Source of the DNA: F1-120-MAGs238 sp964484185
GTDB taxonomy: Bacteria; Planctomycetota; Phycisphaerae; Phycisphaerales; UBA1924
Reading direction: 5' to 3'
NCBI GenBank assembly: GCA_964484185.1
Contig: CAZAEQ010000011.1
Coordinates: 41,428 to 105,427 of the forward strand
DNA length: 64,000 nt
The notes beneath the pieces were generated by a model. It saw only the letters and a program-made list of their open reading frames with translations. It did no database searches and was not told the origin of the DNA. Of this stretch, positions 60,548-64,000 are shown piece by piece; within the stretch, counting starts at the first letter, position 1; the number at the start of each line of letters is the position of its first letter. Both the position numbers and the translations under genes were made by a program.

Positions 60548-60965
60548 CCGCTTCGGACTTAGTAGTTGGCAATTCTTCATCCCCTTCTACAAACTCCCAA
60601 ATCCAACCAGACCCGGCTGCAAACATCATTTTCGCGTCCGTTGCCGAACGCAAATCTTGAATATGGTACTGATATAGCTCAGGATTTGAAGGACTTGCCG
60701 AAATGCGGATTAAGGGATAAGTGCGCTCTTCTTGTGGTTGGCAAGAATCGTCCTCTGCATCTACGACCCTTCTACCACGCAATACCAGACGCTTTTCATT
60801 GCGGCGGACCAGAAGGATGTAATTCGCATCCGTTAATTCTTGCAAAATACACCAAAAAGTACCAACACGACCGCTTTGCTGTGCGATTGCGAGAAGTGTA
60901 TCGATCTGGACATCGGCGTTGTCAATTAACGAACGAAGCATGTGTTTTACAGTTTCAGGATTCAT
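60516..60965 (-). CDS. hypothetical protein, partner of a sigma-like factor
   Basis: 149 residues, ATG 60965 with AAGGAGG upstream. It reads MNPETVKHMLRSLIDNADVQ, IDTLLAIAQQSGRVGTFWCILQELTDANYILLVRRNEKRLVLRG, ending with a helical region (LPTTKSEAAKALLEQSRA). No membrane helix. It lies 31 bases downstream of the sigma-like gene on the same strand, so it might be an anti-sigma or effector. Its 3-prime end overlaps that of the 683-residue gene by 32 bases. Confidence 0.6.
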   Translation of the reverse strand: MNPETVKHMLRSLIDNADVQIDTLLAIAQQSGRVGTFWCILQELTDANYILLVRRNEKRLVLRGRRVVDAEDDSCQPQEERTYPLIRISASPSNPELYQYHIQDLRSATDAKMMFAAGSGWIWEFVEGDEELPTTKSEAAKALLEQSRA

Positions 60966-60996
60966 TTAAGCCTCCTTAAAGGCGCAACTAATCGAG

Positions 60997-61683
60997 TTAA
61001 TTACTAAAATGGACATTGCGTAGACGAGCGCGAAGCATTTCGCGCGCGTGTTCCCAGATCCGTCGAGCTTTATCGATGGTGAGTCCGGTCGCGTTTTGAA
61101 TATCACACCACATTGCACCGTTGAGCTTCATGTCCACGACCTTGCGCTCGTTTAGTGAAAATATGGACAGAGTATTGTCGATGACCTGTGCTATCGTGCA
61201 GTTAATCTCTCCTTGTGCTAATGCCTCATAAGGCTGTTCGAATGGATCTGAGCGCACAGGCAAGGTGTGAGACGCACGCTCATCCTTGTCGCAATGTCTG
61301 AAAAGCGCGCGACGTTGATTTTTTGCGATTGCCCAAACCCACGTTGTCAGGTAAGCTCGCGAGGGATCGTAGTTTTCCAAGGTTGAGAAGAATTCCATGA
61401 CAACTTTGTGTTGGAAATCTAGTTGCAGGTAATCGGGCACTCGGAGCTGTATGCAATTGCAGCAACCCATGATTACGCGAAGTACACACTCGACACCTCC
61501 GTATAAATCGCAGAATTCTTGAGAAGTGCGGATGTTCGCCATGTCAGCAAGTTTGGCGCTTGGCGATTCGTCGATATCTTTCACTTCTTTGCAAAACTCA
61601 ACGAAGTCTGTAGATGCAGTGTTCTTGACACTTTGTGGGCGGCCATGTGAGTCAGATGCATCCTGTTCGCTAGGTTCGGACAT
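60997..61683 (-). CDS. sigma-70-like (ECF-type) regulatory protein
   Basis: 228 residues, ATG 61683 with AGGAGG upstream. Region 2-like: VEFCKEVKDID...DLYGGVECVLRVIM..., with LENYDPSRAYLTTWVWAIAKNQRRALFRHCD, the YDPSRA.f.tWl..IarN signature of sigma region 2.3-2.4. Region 4-like: IFSLNERKVVDMKLNGAMWCDIQNATGLTIDKARRIWEHAREMLRARLR. A 45-residue polar N-terminal extension precedes it. It presumably directs expression of nearby accessory genes. Confidence 0.75.
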   Translation of the reverse strand: MSEPSEQDASDSHGRPQSVKNTASTDFVEFCKEVKDIDESPSAKLADMANIRTSQEFCDLYGGVECVLRVIMGCCNCIQLRVPDYLQLDFQHKVVMEFFSTLENYDPSRAYLTTWVWAIAKNQRRALFRHCDKDERASHTLPVRSDPFEQPYEALAQGEINCTIAQVIDNTLSIFSLNERKVVDMKLNGAMWCDIQNATGLTIDKARRIWEHAREMLRARLRNVHFSN

Positions 61684-62725
61684 TGAATTTCCTCCTGCAA
61701 CCTTGTCTCGCTGTTATTGTCTCTTCCGAACCCGCTGCGCAAATTATGGCTCAAAAATATGCAAAAGCGTGTAACTCTCGAAAAAGCAAGGAGTTATCGC
61801 TAGTCAGGTCGCCTCGCCACTGATCCCGGTCCTTGGATGAGGGATAGAATCTGCCGTCCGGCTTCTTTGACATCGAGCCGTTGGCCGAGCGTTCGCATGG
61901 TTGTTGGCCGTTCTTCAGTATCCGATCCCCTCCGAGACGACGTTGGTGCTCCAAGATTTTGATGTCATGGCACCGTCCAACGACAGCACCTCCGTACTTT
62001 CATCACTGAAGCATGTGGGGCAGAAGAAGTCCTGCGTAATTGCGCAGTGGCTAGAGGTCCTCAAGCCATCTACGCTCGAAGGGGACGACCGATTCCTGGG
62101 ATGTCGGTGCCTGTCTGGGGCGTCGTTTAGCGGTGTCCTTCCGGACATTCTTGAGCCCGCGCTTACACCCAACCGTCGTCAGTTTGCACACGGAATTATT
62201 CCCGCCGTCGTCGTAACTTACTTCGGAAGGCCTATCGCGAAGGCTGTGAGTCGTTGTACGCGTGGGCTCAACAAACCTCTTTGCCGTCAACGGTCGTGGG
62301 GGCTCCGTCGGTTTTGACACCACGCTGGCTCCGATTTGTCATTGCAGGGTTCTTCCGCGGAGTTCCAGTTGGGCTACCTGTCTCATCTCATCGCGGACTT
62401 TGGAACCCCTTTGCTGTTTCCCGCTAGTGGGGCGTCTCGGAGAATGAGGTGGGTCTGTCGGGGTACAAATTCGGGGTACATCGTCGCACACCAACACAGA
62501 ATATGTATGTGTAACAGTATATTACCGGTTCAGTGTGGAGACCGTAGGGGTCACCAATTCTCTGGACGCATTCGTCCGTCAATATCCACCTAACCAAGAC
62601 TCAGAGCCATTTTTCAAGTAATTCGCGGTCGCGAGCGTCCGAAGAAGATCGTTGACATTCGGCCCAAAACTGGGGTACAAACGGAGTCATGTACCCCACC
62701 TTATAGCAAAATGTACCCCTAGTTC
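61684..62725. other. 1,042-base region without a convincing gene, upstream of the P4-type integrase
   Basis: Open frames on both strands (up to 138 codons) are rich in Arg/Ser/Pro and resemble no family. The right part holds five GGGGTACA copies next to the integrase start. The region may hold remnants of an older gene and an attachment site; no complete tRNA or tmRNA 3-prime end was recognised. Confidence 0.5.
62460..62719. repeat. five copies of GGGGTACA (three direct, two inverted)
   Basis: GGGGTACA at 62460-62467, 62473-62480 and 62672-62679; its complement TGTACCCC at 62690-62697 and 62712-62719. The first two are spaced 13 bp apart. Clustering just before an integrase start suggests integrase arm-binding sites or operators. 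Confidence 0.75.
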
Positions 62726-63919
62726 ATGCCTCTCTCAGACGCCAAAGCGCGTAACGCCAAGCCAAGAAGCAAGTCTTACAAAGTGTCAGATGGTGACGGG
62801 CTGTTCCTTCTGATCGCGCCGTCGGGCAGTAAATACTGGCGATTTCGATACTTCATCGCGGGGAAGGAGAAGCTCCTGGCGCTCGGGGTGTATCCCGAGG
62901 TCACACTGGCTGATGCCCGCGAACGGCGTGCTCAAGCCCGCAAGGTGCTCGCTGCGGGGAACGATCCTGGTGAGGCCAAGAAAGAGGCGAAGCGACTGAC
63001 CACGCTGAGGAGCGCGAACACATTTGAAGCGGTCGCGCAGGAATGGTTTGAGAAACGCGAGCATGAGTGGGCGGAAAGCTCCGCTCGCGTCGGGCGTGCC
63101 CGCCTGGACCAGCACATTCTCCCGAAGCTGGGGAGCAGACCGATCGCGGAGATCACCGCGCCTGAGGTGCTTTCGTTACTCCGGGTAGTTGAGGCGAGGG
63201 GCACGCTGGAGACCGCGCGACGCATTTCGCAAATGTGCGGGCAGATCTTCATGTATGCCATTGCGACGGGTCGGGCAGAGCGAAACCCGGTCCCTGATTT
63301 GCGCGGGGCACTGAAAACCCCGGTCGCCAAACATTATTCCTTCCTCCAGGCCAATGAACTTCCGCTTTATCTGAAGAAGCTGGAGGCGTATGACGGCAAT
63401 GAACTGACCAGACTGGCCCTCCGGCTCCTATTACTCACATTCGTCCGTACGCACGAGCTGCGCGGAGCACAGTGGGACGAGATTGATTGGGACAAGGCCG
63501 AATGGCGAATTCCCGCCGAGCGCATGAAGATGAAGGAACTGCACATCGTTCCTCTCTCAAAGCAGTCGATCAAGGTACTTCGGGATTTGCAAACCCACTC
63601 CGGCAACCGTCAGTATCTGTTTTCTAATCAGCACAATCCGCTCACATACATGAGCGGCAACACCATGATCTATGCGCTCTATCGCATGGGCTATCACTCT
63701 CGCGCCACGGGACACGGCTTTCGCAGCACCGCCAGCACCATTCTTAATGAGCACGGATTCCGGGCGGACGTCATTGAGCGTCAGCTTGCCCACAATGAGC
63801 GCAACAGCGTTCGGGCTGCGTACAACCATGCACAGTATCTGCCGGAACGTCGGAAGATGATGCAGTGGTGGGGCGACTATCTCGAAGCGGTCGCCGGCAA
63901 GAAACAGAAGCCGCGTTGA
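62726..63919 (+). CDS. P4-type tyrosine integrase
   Basis: 397 residues. The N-terminal DUF4102 arm-binding domain (LSDAKARNAKPRSKSYKVSDGDGLFLLIAPSGSKYWRFRY, LALGVYPEVTLADARERR) is followed by the core-binding domain and the catalytic domain: Arg241 (FVRTHELRGAQW), His330/Arg333 (HGFRSTAST), His356 (QLAHNERN) and Tyr371 (NHAQYL). All catalytic residues are present, so it should be active. This family inserts genomic islands into tRNA or tmRNA genes. It reads towards the right edge, where its attachment site may lie. Confidence 0.95.
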   Translation: MPLSDAKARNAKPRSKSYKVSDGDGLFLLIAPSGSKYWRFRYFIAGKEKLLALGVYPEVTLADARERRAQARKVLAAGNDPGEAKKEAKRLTTLRSANTFEAVAQEWFEKREHEWAESSARVGRARLDQHILPKLGSRPIAEITAPEVLSLLRVVEARGTLETARRISQMCGQIFMYAIATGRAERNPVPDLRGALKTPVAKHYSFLQANELPLYLKKLEAYDGNELTRLALRLLLLTFVRTHELRGAQWDEIDWDKAEWRIPAERMKMKELHIVPLSKQSIKVLRDLQTHSGNRQYLFSNQHNPLTYMSGNTMIYALYRMGYHSRATGHGFRSTASTILNEHGFRADVIERQLAHNERNSVRAAYNHAQYLPERRKMMQWWGDYLEAVAGKKQKPR

Positions 63920-64000
63920 CATTCCGAAGGCTTCGCATCACCCTGGATAACAACAATCAGGACTGAATTTCCACGACGCTAGGCGCTTTGCGGCTTATGG

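Noticed and set aside
62460..62600. a tRNA or tmRNA 3-prime end near the P4-type integrase
   Set aside because: The segment ggttcagtgtggagaccg looks slightly T-arm-like, but no acceptor stem or cloverleaf can be folded around it.
1..64000. CRISPR arrays, rRNA genes or complete insertion sequences
   Set aside because: No regularly spaced repeats, rRNA-like segments or transposase families were recognised in the window.

Overview
The window looks like a chromosomal segment of a planctomycete, most likely of the Phycisphaerae type. This is inferred from family content, not from a search. The signs are Ser/Thr kinases fused to TPR repeats, a protein with an H-X10-DG motif, ECF sigma/anti-sigma pairs, secreted proteins ending in a hydrophobic stretch plus a basic RRQRR tail, and a reorganised ribosomal-protein cluster. 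There is a clear two-part structure: about 36.8 kb of core chromosome, then about 27 kb of accessory, mobile-element DNA.

Core part (1-36,800). At the left edge, on the minus strand, are the 5-oxoprolinase subunit genes pxpC (cut by the window edge) and pxpB, separated by a TPR-kinase gene and two unknown genes. Next come ligA, a CYTH-domain protein and an AIM24-family protein. frr and pyrH are divergent rather than in their usual tandem order. A five-gene run (10558-19106) with 4-base stop/start overlaps encodes a membrane-anchored von Willebrand A protein plus four unknown exported or membrane proteins. After a stand-alone tRNA-binding (MetRS-beta-like) protein come two ECF sigma/anti-sigma modules on opposite strands. 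A small acyl-carrier cluster follows (hotdog, ACP, hotdog, flavin monooxygenase), then a PQQ-type sugar dehydrogenase and heme O synthase. The translation/transcription cluster is infA, rpmJ, rpsM, rpsK, rpoA, rplQ, with clear rho-independent terminators after rpsM and rplQ. A tandem pair of secreted paralogues, pheS and a tandem pair of four-helix membrane proteins lead to tRNA-Gly(CCC).

Accessory part (36,800-64,000). A divergent tyrosine recombinase starts 130 bp beyond the tRNA-Gly gene. It is followed, mostly on the minus strand, by an excisionase-like HTH protein, small membrane proteins, an ECF-like sigma factor and a 1,245-residue NACHT NTPase. A mobilisation module comes next: coupling protein (VirD4/TraG), ParB-like protein and MobF relaxase-helicase. 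No mating-pair-formation genes are seen, so it would be mobilisable rather than self-transmissible. Cargo includes an ImmA/IrrE-like metallopeptidase with a Cys-rich partner, a protein with an ADP-ribosyltransferase-like motif, a ParE-type toxin-antitoxin pair, and an XRE/cupin divergent pair with two visible operators. An unknown 683-residue protein is followed, convergently, by a second sigma-like gene. The window ends with a P4-type integrase preceded by five copies of GGGGTACA. The accessory DNA may be one composite island or two adjacent elements.

The best candidates for undescribed systems are the sigma factor/NACHT pair, the metallopeptidase/Cys-rich pair, the five-gene vWA operon, and the 683-residue protein with its sigma-like neighbour.
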